Part shown: one piece after another, positions 10,534-20,545 of the stretch
Position numbering within the stretch: the first letter of the stretch is position 1
Layout of the letters: each line of letters starts with the position of its first letter
Notes under the pieces: generated by a model
The model's input: only the letters and a program-made list of their open reading frames with translations
Told to the model about the DNA's origin: nothing
Database searches by the model: none
Source of the DNA: Larix kaempferi
Taxonomy: Eukaryota > Streptophyta > Pinopsida > Pinales > Pinaceae
Direction of reading: 5' to 3'
Length of the DNA: 64,000 nt
NCBI GenBank assembly: GCA_027924585.1
Contig: BSBM01000753.1
Span: 19,761,501-19,825,500 of the forward strand
Position numbers and translations under genes: made by a program

Positions 10534-12414
10534 CTACCAACAAAAATTTTCTCCCATCATAAATCTATTCATCCAAGTGTTGGATGAAGTTCCTCTAACA
10601 TCAAATGAACCCAGTGTTGAGCAATAAAAACCATGAGTATTCAAGTGACTCAAATCCATATCATAGGTGCATCCATGTAGATGTGAATCATCATAAAGTG
10701 ACAAATTATGCTGCTGCAAATGTGAATAAGAATGTGCTCCAACCATGTCATCATAAAAGTTAAATCTAGGAGTTCCATACTCCTCATGTGGCACCATCAA
10801 AAAGAACCCTTTCACCCATACTTCATTGAGACTAATGCTGCAAAACATGGAATTGTAGGATGTAGGAGAATGTACTAACTCACCCAAATGATCAAAAAGT
10901 TTAGGAGTTTCATCATGGGAAGGATCCATGTGGGTAGTATCATGCATCTCCTTCAAAAGTGTGAACTCTTTGTCATAGTTTGGTTCCAATGTAGAGGAAT
11001 CATGCTCTTCTTTAAAAATTGCATAACCTTCATCAAGAGGCAATTCAAATTCCTCTTCCACCACATCAAGTGTTTGGATCTCTTCAAGTTCATCTTCAAA
11101 CACATCAAGAACATTCAAATTTTCACATTTCTCATGATCCACCATGTCATGAGAATCCTCCAAACAATCTACTATTTGATAATCTGAAACATAGGAGGAA
11201 AAACAAGTATCTTGCAACTTTTCAAGAAGTTGCTCATTTTGAATTGTGAGCTTATGAATATCCTCATTATTCTTCAAGTATGAATCATGTAACAATTCAT
11301 TAAGCTCAAACAAATGGTTTCTATCAAAAAGCAAAGACATGAAATTACCTTTGATGTGGCACATTGCTCTTTGAATCTTCTCCATGTCTTCAAGGAAGGA
11401 TGTTTCCTCCAATGAAGTAGCTCTCCAACAAGAATTTGACACCAATGCTTGAGTGTCATGGAGAATGCTGAGGGACTCTTGGATATTATTTTCATTCATC
11501 TTTAAGGACCCTTCAAGAAAATGAGGCTCTTGCAAATGAACCTCCTCATCTTCTTCAATTTTGCTTGGACCAACTTCATGAAGCTCAAGTGGTGATGGGT
11601 AAGTTGATCTTGGTTCTTCTTCAATCGCTACAAGGTCTTCATTATCATGCTTAATGAAACTTGTACTTGTAGAAACACTTTCAAAAGTGATATCCATGTC
11701 ACCAACATAGAGGTGTGAGCACCCATCACTAGGTACTCCTTCATAGTTTAAGCATCCATCAGTAGATGCTCTTTGGTTCATGTCTAAGCTAGAAGGTGTC
11801 TCGAAATGATCTTCCATATTTTCAATAGAATCTTCTTCATGCTCTTGTGATGTCTCTTCCTTTTGCTCATTAAAGCAATCTGATGCATTTTGCCCCTTGT
11901 TTTCCTTAGGATCAATATATTTGGAATCTCTTCTTGAATAAATCTCAAAAGCTCTCCTCAAGGAGGACATCATTTCATGCACACATATATGATACTCGCT
12001 CCAAGGGTTTTTACAAGAAGGGCATAAACCTTTCTTCACTAACTCCACATCTTCATTTTTGGGCCTATTTTCAAAAACATGTTCAGCATAGTACTCAAAA
12101 GACATGGCATTTTGTATATTTTTGCTAAAAGCAAGATATTCTTGATATTTTTGATATTGTTGGGGCAAGGTTTTATATTTTGCTCTCCATCTTTGGAACT
12201 CACTCATAGAATTATCCTTGGTTGGTGTGACACACTCATATTCATCAGATTTAAAGTCATAAGAATAATCTTCATTTCTATTGAAATTGTAAGAAGTGTT
12301 GCATGATGGCACCTCTTCCTCATACCATTCACATTCTGCTTCATATTGCTCATAAGCATCTGCATATTCCTCATAAGAATTGTACTCATAGGATTCATCA
12401 TAATAGTAAGACAT
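10534..12414 (-). CDS. Gag-like protein of element L1, unknown family
   Basis: 626 codons open from the ATG at 12414 (in-frame codons upstream lack an ATG). The N-terminus is very rich in Tyr and Glu (MSYYYDESYEYNSYEEYADA). About residue 140 it has CPSCKNPWSEYHIC, a CX2CX7HXC pattern kept in the diverged copy at 38100-38200 (CPSCKIPRRGNHVC), so it is probably functional, perhaps zinc binding. The middle is acidic with many Glu and His, and the last 55 residues are repeated after the TAG. Position just inside the primer site fits gag, but I see no retrotransposon gag domain. An open frame of this size in a non-autonomous element suggests selection until recently. Confidence 0.65.
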   Translation of the reverse strand: MSYYYDESYEYNSYEEYADAYEQYEAECEWYEEEVPSCNTSYNFNRNEDYSYDFKSDEYECVTPTKDNSMSEFQRWRAKYKTLPQQYQKYQEYLAFSKNIQNAMSFEYYAEHVFENRPKNEDVELVKKGLCPSCKNPWSEYHICVHEMMSSLRRAFEIYSRRDSKYIDPKENKGQNASDCFNEQKEETSQEHEEDSIENMEDHFETPSSLDMNQRASTDGCLNYEGVPSDGCSHLYVGDMDITFESVSTSTSFIKHDNEDLVAIEEEPRSTYPSPLELHEVGPSKIEEDEEVHLQEPHFLEGSLKMNENNIQESLSILHDTQALVSNSCWRATSLEETSFLEDMEKIQRAMCHIKGNFMSLLFDRNHLFELNELLHDSYLKNNEDIHKLTIQNEQLLEKLQDTCFSSYVSDYQIVDCLEDSHDMVDHEKCENLNVLDVFEDELEEIQTLDVVEEEFELPLDEGYAIFKEEHDSSTLEPNYDKEFTLLKEMHDTTHMDPSHDETPKLFDHLGELVHSPTSYNSMFCSISLNEVWVKGFFLMVPHEEYGTPRFNFYDDMVGAHSYSHLQQHNLSLYDDSHLHGCTYDMDLSHLNTHGFYCSTLGSFDVRGTSSNTWMNRFMMGENFCW

Positions 12415-12467
12415 GGCTGCCAATTATTCTTGAATGTATGTACCTAATACACAGGTGCAAGGACCAT

Positions 12468-12479
12468 GCTCTGATACCA
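12468..12479 (-). promoter_or_regulatory. Primer-binding site of element L1
   Basis: The minus strand reads TGGTATCAGAGC one base inside the LTR, complementary to the 3' end of plant initiator Met-tRNA. This fixes the element's direction as minus. Confidence 0.93.
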
Positions 12480-12480
12480 C

Positions 12481-14502
12481 TGTAATGTCCCTTGTTAGGA
12501 ATTTTATTAAAATTGCAATTTTCCACTTTTTTCCTTGGTTCGACCTTTGACTAGTTTCGATCTCTAGGTCCCAAATTTGCCCCAAATGATCCCAAATATT
12601 CTGAGAAGGTATATGAATGATATTAGAACATAAATATGTGTTTCAAGGATTCCTTTGTACCTTTAAAACACTTCTGCAAATACTCTTTCAATTCTGGTCA
12701 ATGTAGGTAACTTTACTAGTGATTTTCCTTTGACTAGTATTGGTCTCTAGGTCTCAAATTGACTCCAAATGCCTTCAAATCTTCAAGGAAGGTGTATGAA
12801 TGATATTAGGGATTGAATATGATGTTCAGAGATAACATATGGCCACCAAAAGACCTCTGCAAACTCTCTTAAGATTCTGGACCAAGTATGCAATTTTACT
12901 AGTAATTTGGGGTTCAAATCCCCCTAAGGTAAGCACTGAAAATGGCTTCCCAAATGCCTCCAAACCCACTCAAATTTATGAACAGAGGTATGTAATGTGT
13001 TAAATATTTTATTAAGATATCATATGCACCATTAATGGTTTATTACAACCGTTCTCACCCTCTCCCATTCAACTGCAAAAATCACCAATTCGACCCTTGG
13101 GGAAATGGCACTATTTCTTCTCCCAATGCAATTAAACTGAGTAAAAATACTTCAAATGCTCAAGTACAGTACATGAAACTTGTAAAATACATCCATGGCA
13201 GTCCATTAATCACAAATTCATCATATAATCATCCATTCATTCGAAATCATCATCAATACATTGGTTCACAACAAGGTAGTGGGGAAATGGCATTGTTCTT
13301 CCATTAAAAATGAGATTTATACATTTCTACTTGGAATTTCGACCTGATACTTTCTGGAGATGAAGAACAGAGTATTTAATTCATATTACAAAAGAAATGG
13401 TGCATTAGAAGCTCCCCCAAAGAGTACAATAGCTCACCAAAAACGCCCTCCCTCAAGGATCAAGAATATGCCATCAAAACTGGAAATGGTTGAAGGAGCG
13501 AGCTGCAATAGAAGAAACCATGATCTTCCCTGTAGCTTACACCTACAAATAAAGACTCCATTAAAGCTCCAAATGAAAGGTCTGAATGGCCTTTCCAATT
13601 GCCAACTTGGATGGGAATCTTTCACCCTCGAAATTGGCTAAGGCAAGAAACTAGTCATCCACTAGCTCTCCCTCTTCAGAAATGCGATTGAAAATTATAC
13701 AAATGATCAAAAGCCATTCTCATACTTCATTTCTACATTTTATAACCAACATTAGCCTTCTAAGGGTCGAAATCCTCTCAATAGATTCAATAGATTTTCA
13801 TTTAGGAAATATTCCACATTTGCCACTTGTCTCCTAGTTCCAACCTTCCATCTTCTCCCAAATTCGATTTTGAGTCTCTTTGGCTTCTCCAACTCCCAAA
13901 TTCCCCTTCTTTGAGCCTATTTTTGGGGCTGACATGTCATAGTGGTCAGATGTCAGAGGTCAGGTCTGCAATTTGTCATAGTTGTCATAGATTCTCCATC
14001 ATTGGTGTCATAGGGGCTAGGGAATCTAGCCCAAGTGTCCACAAACTTCCACTTTGACTCTTTATCTTCCATGGAAGTTACCAATCCTTCCAAATTCGAC
14101 CTAATATGCTCAATGACATGTGTTATGACTTACCAACTCACCCAAGAGTGTTCACATTCCCATTAAATCGAATTTGCAAAAGAGAGATACCATGTATTAT
14201 GAAAAATCAAGCTAGTGTGGGTCCCACATCCTCCATATGTCTCCAAAACCATTTGTCACTTAGGATTTCTCTTGAATTTCTTTATTCACTCTATTTATTA
14301 AATACTTGAACCCTTCTAATGTCTAAACATCATTTATTATCCCCCTTATTCCAAATCCCAAAGCTTCCACCCCAAACCTAGGAAACTAGTAATTTTCCTC
14401 CTTGGCAATTATTTGACCCTTAACATCAATTTTACAAACTCTAATGAATATGGCTAATGTGATTAGGCCATTGTGACCCAATTCCAAATTTGGGACATGA
14501 CA
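12481..14502 (-). repeat. 5' LTR of element L1 (right copy)
   Basis: 2,022 bp, identical in length to 7747-9768. By eye about 31 substitutions separate the two, or about 1.5 percent. In element orientation this is the 5' LTR and should contain the promoter, but I could not pick a convincing TATA box. Confidence 0.95.
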
Positions 14503-14507
14503 CGGGG
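14503..14507. repeat. Right 5-bp target duplication of element L1
   Basis: CGGGG, matching 7742-7746. Confidence 0.95.
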
Positions 14508-14740
14508 ACACCAGAATTATCATCAATGCGGTCATATCCAAAAATAATCCACCCAACGTACGCCTTGCCTCGCTGCTCAAGAAAATTCAGTTACAAATCT
14601 CAAAATTCCAAAAGATCATATTCTACAATGTGCTAAGAGGTTTAAACACCCTAGCAGATCTAGAAGCTAATAATGGTACTTTCCTGAGTAGGAGCCTCCT
14701 TTCTGTCGATGGGAATGTGTCCTACTGCAATATCCCGTAA
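14508..14740 (+). pseudogene. LINE ORF2 C-terminus, RNase H second part
   Basis: Sequence resumes exactly where the LINE stopped at 7746. With the duplication it reads GDTRIIINAVI, the expected GDS/T...II.N motif holding the third catalytic Asp. It then continues through QLQISKFQKIIFYNVLRG (the segment that carries the last RNase H motif in relatives) and LNTLADLEAN to a TAA at 14738-14740. This part is open from 14508 to the stop and gives the natural end of ORF2. Confidence 0.88.
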
Positions 14741-14990
14741 TTGGAGGAGAAATTTTGACTCGACAGTTCAAATGGCTCCTCGTGACCCTGCTATTCTCTT
14801 TCTGACATTGAAATCAAAAACAAAATCTCATAAGTCTAAACGCAATATTCTAAATCAGGCCCTGCTATCCATCATTATCCCCGTGACTTCTCCTTCATTA
14901 AAAATCCTTATCCAGGTAGTAGAAGACACCTATTGCTCTGTTCTCTTTATCATTTTGTCTCTTGAACTAAAGTTTTCCCCTTCCATTGCA

Positions 14991-15314
14991 ATGGCTAGCT
15001 GCTCAAGCCCAGATCTCACCCTGGAGGAGAGGTTAACAGAGATGCAAGCTTTGTTGACCGTGATTAAGAAGAGAGTGTGTGATCAAGACTTGAAATGGGC
15101 CACATTGTCCAAAGAAATTGTCGATCTACGCCTAGAGCTCTCAGAAACTAAAGAAGCTAGGAACGACTTCAACGAGGGAATTGAAACAAACTTCAAGGAT
15201 CAAGCCAAAATGATTGGGAACTTTGGGAATAGAATTTGTACTCTTGAAATCAAATTCAAGAACTTGGCCAGCAACCAAGTCATTCCCAAAAAGGAAGTTG
15301 AAGAATATGATTAA
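14991..15314 (+). CDS. LINE ORF3, small coiled-coil-like protein
   Basis: 107 intact codons downstream of the ORF2 stop and upstream of the A-tract. I start at ATG 14991 (MASCSSPDLTLEERLTEM); the frame is open further upstream to 14709, but that overlaps the end of ORF2 and looks non-coding. The protein is rich in Leu, Glu and Lys with heptad-like spacing (LTEMQALLTVIKKRV, LSKEIVDLRLELSETK), predicting a coiled coil, and ends KKEVEEYD. ORF1 and ORF2 of the same copy are full of stops, yet this frame has none. It could be a genuine third protein, a captured piece of another gene, or chance, since it is short. I do not recognise its family. Confidence 0.5.
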   Translation: MASCSSPDLTLEERLTEMQALLTVIKKRVCDQDLKWATLSKEIVDLRLELSETKEARNDFNEGIETNFKDQAKMIGNFGNRICTLEIKFKNLASNQVIPKKEVEEYD

Positions 15315-15534
15315 GTAGAAGCTCCCGACTCTCCTCGCCATTTTGATTTCTATAAAGGCGTTAATACCTACTTTTCTCTATTGCAAAGATTGGTTGCTAT
15401 CCGGCTTCCCATACTGGGTTTTTGTAAAACCATCTTTTGATATTTACAATACTAATAGTATTATAGGAAAGAAGAAGATTAGTTGTGTAAAAGCAACCAG
15501 TAGCTCTTTTACCGGCCCTTAATACAATCTATAT

Positions 15535-15546
15535 AAAAAAAAAAAA
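15535..15546 (+). other. A-tract at the LINE 3' end
   Basis: Twelve A residues following ATAT, immediately before the right target duplication. This marks the 3' end of the inserted LINE copy. Confidence 0.9.
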
Positions 15547-15561
15547 CAATTTTCCTTAATT
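15545..15561 (+). repeat. Right target-site duplication of the LINE
   Basis: Exact match to 2393-2409. Confidence 0.92.
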
Positions 15562-18240
15562 CTTTTCTCAAATAAATGAGGAATTCCTTGAGGAAGAGAG
15601 TAGGGTGAATTGTATAAATGATACCGCATTTGAAAGGTTCGTTGTAGCTTGAAGTAGTGATATAGATTATAAAGAAGGAAAATCTCTATAATTTGTAATA
15701 AGGCCTAATAGCATTGCCCATTTGAATAATAAAGAATGACAGTTTTTTGGTTGATATTATTTATAATTTTGTTTATGAATATTTAAATATTTAAATTTTG
15801 TTGTTATATATGAGTTTCTAACAGAAGACTAACAAAGAGACCACGTAGGCTTAAGAAGGAGCCCATTGAGGAAGACTAACAAAGCAAAAAAAAATAATAA
15901 ATAGAAAATTACAAATTGTCCCATTCTAATCCTTGATAAGGATGACATTCACAAGCTTTCATAGCCTCATAAAAACAAAAGAGAGGTGCCCACAAAAAAA
16001 ATCAAAGTGGCATATAAGCAGGAGATCTAGAATTTAAGGTAAAGTGGTTCCCCAGCCCATGTCCAAAAAAGAAAGAAGAATCCTCGAGACATTTAAGAGG
16101 CTATAAATGTTCTCGAAAAGTTTACCTGCAAGATTATGGATAATGACTTCATGTTTGCTAATATAATCATGCACCTTAGAGGGGGACTATATGGAAAAAA
16201 TGGCTTGCCACACCTTGATGGTAGAAGATATGTGAGAAACAGACAATTTTGCAGCTATTATGATCAACATTTGGAGCAAAAGACTTGAGTTTCCGGGAAT
16301 TATTACTAGCCAGTTACTATTGTTACAACAACATAATTTCTTGGGGAAATACAGGGGTAGCGAGATCTTGGAGTATAAAAGGGCACAGAAGTTATAGCAG
16401 GCATCATCTCTTGAACTAATGAATTTTTATCAAAGTCTGGGCAACAACCTTTCTCTCTCTTGTGTAGGATTTCCATTGTTGATTGGAGGGGCCTGTACTC
16501 ATCAGAAAGGGAGATTTTATCCATAAAAGAATAAGCAATCTATTGGCATAAAGGCAGAGCACATCCACCCTATCCAGGAGTAGTATTCTACCTCCAAATT
16601 GGGGCGCGAGTTTCCAGGAAAATGTGTACCCTCTTGGACCATGATCTTCTTATATAAGACAATCACTTCTTGTTGACGGTTATTGCAGGCAGTATTGTTA
16701 ATGAGGAGCATTCTCCCATTTGGAAGCCTGAGTACAAATGCGGGAACATTCATGAAGTATGATTTTTCATCCAAATCGTGGACCCAAACTGATATCAAAG
16801 GCAGCGATTCATTTTATAAAGAAGGTATGATTATTATGGCAGTGTTCTTGTCACAGTAGCAAGGTCAGAAGTCTATCTACAAGTAGTGAATCATTGGATG
16901 TTCCACTGCTAAGGAAAAGCAATCATCAAGTGTGGAACAACGATCTCTTTCTCAACTGTTGCATGAGTATCCAGTGAAGACGTGGGAATATTTAGTAGTC
17001 TATCTCTAGTGAAGAAAACCATGATCTATTGTGTATGACAGTGTCTTACCTTTATTGGAAGCAAATCAATATTCTGACCATTGGAGCTTATTTCTACCTA
17101 CTAGACATCTACATAAAACAGTACTCCTACAGTCAACTCTCTATAACATTGAAGTTGGCCCCATTAATAAGGGGAATAGAACATTTTCCATCAATAGATG
17201 CACAAGAAACCAACACAGCCCCAAAAAATATGTAGTATTTTTGCTGAAAACGTAGAAAGAGGAGGGAACTGCCTTATAGAAGGGCACAAATATGCAATAA
17301 AACTCCCCTTAAATCTGCTGAAAAGACCAAGATGGAGGGAACTGGTGAAATATTGGGTAAAACTCCTAGCAAACTACTTGTTGTCTGGAAAAGGAGTGCT
17401 GAAACCCTAGCATCAGACATAAAACAACAATAAAACAGCCCTGGAAACCCTAGTTTCAAACCTAAAACTATGTTGTAAAGAGAAAAAAGAGTTTGTAGCT
17501 TCAATACTCTGTTGAGAGCATTAGATAGTGCATCTATGGTGACATTTCCTATGAACCTTCATCTAGCCAAGCAAAAAATGCAGCGGAAATGAAATAGCAC
17601 TATGTTTTTGGATTTCTCAAGATTGTGGGGTATTTTCAGTTCAATTTTCATATGGGTAACTCTTTATTTTCCATGGGTGAGAACCCAAATCATTTCTATG
17701 CATAACCTATTCTCTATTCTGAGAAACCCGAGAACTTACACGAAATAGTGGCGTTTTTAACATTGAATAAGGCGTCAAAAATGATTTATGCATACTTTCA
17801 TAAATGATTGCAATGGTGGTGTGTAAGCACGTGCATGCATCATCATTGTCGTATTAGCTAGTTAGGTTGGTAGGAGGCTGGAACCTGCTATTACTCATCC
17901 ATTAGTAGCTCACCTATCTCACATGGATACAACACTTTTAACTTCTCCTCTTCTTTTGTAACTTTAAACGTTGCTCAGGATGAAGGGAGCTGAAACACAA
18001 ATTTTAATTTCAAAAGTGGCATAGTTTTACATGAATCTAAGCCCACCAATTTTTTTTTTTGGGAATAACAATTATGTGAAGGTCTTTTTCACCCTTTAAT
18101 CATCCTGGCCATGTGAGGGTTTTCCAAATGGTTTTGAGTTTTATGTGAAGGTTTGTAAAATGGTTTCTTAAATTTAAATTAAATTTAATGTAATGACATT
18201 TTTTTCTATTTTTAAAATAAATATAGAGTAATGGTTAGTT
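15562..18240. other. Unassigned DNA with short unrecognised frames
   Basis: I found no gene I can name. Two adjoining minus-strand frames, 16306-16524 and 16517-16798, total about 165 codons (one contains FVLRLPNGRMLLINNTACNN) but match no family I know and have no supporting context. The 17029-17410 plus-strand frames are short and overlap each other. The stretch could hold remnants of an old element. Confidence 0.5.
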
Positions 18241-18281
18241 TTTGGTTGCATTTACATCATGATCCTAAAGAAAAGCTAATC

Positions 18282-18990
18282 CTAGCTCCATTCTTAGGAT
18301 TACATGAAGCTAAGCTTCCCATGCTTGTTTCCTCATCAAAGGGGTACATTAAAAGTATTTTAAAGACACAGTTTTGATATGGAAAACAAAATTAAGAATT
18401 TTAATATGAGAGATCATATAACTCTTATCAAGAAAATATCAAAACAAAGTTGCATGGCCACCTTGCACTCTTCTGAAGACCCTTAATATTGAACCACCAT
18501 CATATAACAATATAATACAAACTCATGCTAAACCAATGTTTGGTTAGTCACTCAACCATCCATTTTCTTAAAACCATCCAATTTCTCACCAACCTCCTTT
18601 ATTGGCAAAGATTTAAAAAGGCCTTGGTGGAATTATGACCCATATAAAGCCATTATACCTAAGCACAAAGTTGAGTGTCACTAGCTTGATGGATTTCATC
18701 CATTCTTAGGATGAGATGAATCTAAGATTCTCATGCTTGGTTTCCTCATCAAATTATTTTTGACTAGATTAGTTGCAATTATGTTGAATGGTCATAATTT
18801 ATTGTTCATCACTCTATAAAAAGGTAAATTACAAGAAATAACATATTACCATAAATTACAAGAAATGACATATTACCATTAGTTAATCCAGTGTAATCGA
18901 GACATCATCCCCATATGGTCTAATAGGGGGATCCATAAAGTTTTGATATGGAAAAACAATTAAGGAATTTAATATGAGATTCATTTATCA
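18282..18990. repeat. Diverged direct duplication, spacing about 430-570 bp
   Basis: A block near 18282-18425 (CTTAGGATTACATGAAGCTAA, then CATGCTTGTTTCCTCATCAA, then GTTTTGATATGGAAAA..AA) recurs in the same order at about 18700-18990 (CTTAGGATGAGATGAATCTAA, CATGCTTGGTTTCCTCATCA, GTTTTGATATGGAAAAACAA). Similarity is moderate with indels, indicating an old duplication. Confidence 0.7.
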
Positions 18991-20035
18991 TATATTGCAT
19001 TATATATATGCACTTTATGAGCAACCCAAATATAAAAGTGACAAACCATATAGGTTGGTGATAAGATAGAGTTGTGGTGACATCCACTTCCACCAACCAC
19101 CCCCCAAAAGAATCAAAATATAAATAATTTTATATTGATAGATTTTATATCCAATCTCTACATAATTTTCTCGTATCCCTTGCAAAATTTATACCACACA
19201 AGTTATACCAAATGGCTCTTCTAGTGTATTTTAAATCCTACATTCATGTCTTTCAAATTGGCACATTTTTTGTTCTTCCGCCAAAAAATATTTTACCTCA
19301 TTTTTTAGTACCTCACATATTTTCAAATTGTCAAAGGAAGAAGAGAAGAACATCGGATACATTATACATAATAATAACTATTGTTATAATAAAAATGAAA
19401 TGAAAATTGTTATAATAAAATAAAATAAAAAAACACTTAAGGATTGAACAACTTTGATGAAAAATGCAACCTTGGTCAGGTATTGATGGGATATCTCGTC
19501 ACCACACATTACAAATAGTAGACAATGAGATAAAATCATCCTTGAAAACAAATTTACACCTAATATTTCAAAGGAAGGATAACATTGACATTATCAAGTA
19601 ATGCAAAATCCTTATGAAAGCAAAACAAGCCAAGGACCAACAATCACCAAACAAAGCAACACAATAATAATCCTTGTACTGAAACAAAAATAAATACTAA
19701 TCCTACAAATACCTACACCTAAGAAAAATGCAATCCTAGAAGATGTGTTTCATCATACACACATATAGACAAAGCTCCACTTGATGATCAACCTACACAC
19801 ATATAGACAAAGAAAAACCTTCCTCGAACCTTTCTATAAACATGTATAAAATATGCATGTAATTGACATAAAATACTATATCTATACTAGATCTAAGCTA
19901 TATCTATCAAGTAATTATTCATTATTGCAATGATACTTGTTGTGTGGTCAATCACACTAGCATTGTTTCATGTAATACTTTATTGGCTTAACCTTGAATA
20001 AACATTTGGAATCTAGGTGCTACTTCTATCAATGT
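18991..20035. other. Unassigned AT-rich DNA
   Basis: No coding sequence or element end recognised. It contains a repeated ACACACATATAGACAAAG piece at about 19755 and 19797. The 63-codon frame at 19212 has no recognisable product. Confidence 0.5.
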
Positions 20036-20373
20036 GCTTGGAGCTTTCCCTAGCACAACATTAAAGTTTTACTGGTGTAATTCCTTTCAAAATTCCTGGT
20101 GCTACACTTGGCTCTATACATGGCGCTATGTCAGATGATTTTCAAGGTGCAATTCCTGGCATAATCCCTAGCTCTAGACCTGGTACTCTGCCTAGTGCTA
20201 TTCTAGAAGCTATGCCTAACACTATTCTAGAAGCTATGTTAGACGTTATTCAAGAAGCTATTATGGACACTATTCTAAAAGCTATGCTTGACACTATTCT
20301 AGAAGCTATGTTGGACATTATTCTAGAAGCTATTATGGACTCTATTCTGGACGTTAATTGGGATGCTAATTAG
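20036..20373 (+). repeat. Minisatellite with 12-bp period
   Basis: The sequence repeats a degenerate 12-mer of the form CTAGAAGCTATG / TTGGACATTATT, best from about 20185 to 20370, with pairs making a 24-bp unit. Because 12 is a multiple of three the plus strand stays open, giving a Met-Leu-Asp-Ile-Glu-Ala-type repeat (TILEAMLD). I read the frame as a by-product of the repeat. It sits next to a CACTA-type end and is probably part of that element. Confidence 0.75.
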
Positions 20374-20545
20374 CTTCCAAAATAACGTCTACTTTAAAAA
20401 ATAGACACAAAAAATGCCATTAAAAGCACCATCTCGTGGAAAAGCGCCAATTTTGTCCAAAAAATGATGAAAAATACACTAAAAGTGTTAGTGCACGCAA
20501 AAAGGGAGCTAAAAGAGGCGCTAAACACAGGGTTTTGTTGTAGTG
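20374..20545 (+). mobile_element. CACTA-type transposon terminus (right end only)
   Basis: The last bases TTTTGTTGTAGTG at 20533-20545 are the reverse complement of CACTACAACAAAA, the conserved tip of CACTA elements, and match the tip at 37504-37516. Upstream are repeated GCGCC/GGCGC pieces (about 20443, 20517) like subterminal repeats. I could not find the matching left tip, so the element may be truncated or its left end mutated. No transposase seen. Confidence 0.6.

Larger units (their letters stand above)
7747..14502 (-). mobile_element. Non-autonomous LTR retrotransposon (element L1), complete
   Basis: A 6,756-bp element transcribed on the minus strand. Evidence: two 2,022-bp direct repeats with TG...CA ends, 5-bp duplication CGGGG, a Met-initiator-type primer site next to the right LTR and a polypurine tract next to the left LTR. 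The 2.7-kb interior holds one long minus-strand frame split by a single TAG and no reverse transcriptase, integrase, RNase H or recognisable protease. That makes it a large non-autonomous (LARD/TR-GAG-like) element needing enzymes from a partner. The LTRs differ at roughly 31 sites by eye with no length change, so insertion is moderately young. It lies inside the RNase H region of the older LINE. Confidence 0.93.
2410..15546 (+). mobile_element. L1-type LINE, nearly full length, split by an LTR element
   Basis: A non-LTR retrotransposon on the plus strand bounded by a 17-bp target duplication. Order: short 5' UTR (2410-2518), ORF1 with a CCHC knuckle, ORF2 with endonuclease, reverse transcriptase, zinc-binding region and RNase H, a third small ORF, a 3' UTR, and a 12-A tract at 15535-15546. 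Removing the LTR element (7747-14502) and one of its 5-bp duplications leaves about 6.37 kb, a normal full length for plant L1 elements. Many stops and at least three frameshifts show that this copy is dead. Presence of both the 5' UTR and a 3' A-tract between identical duplications argues it inserted without 5' truncation. Confidence 0.93.

Noticed and set aside
14709-14990. Extending LINE ORF3 upstream to the ATG at 14709.
   Set aside because: That part overlaps the end of ORF2, and the residues look like a chance frame; the ATG at 14991 begins the heptad-rich part.
20128-20373. A real 81-codon repeat protein.
   Set aside because: The frame results from the 12-bp period; no start context, homologue or neighbour supports it.
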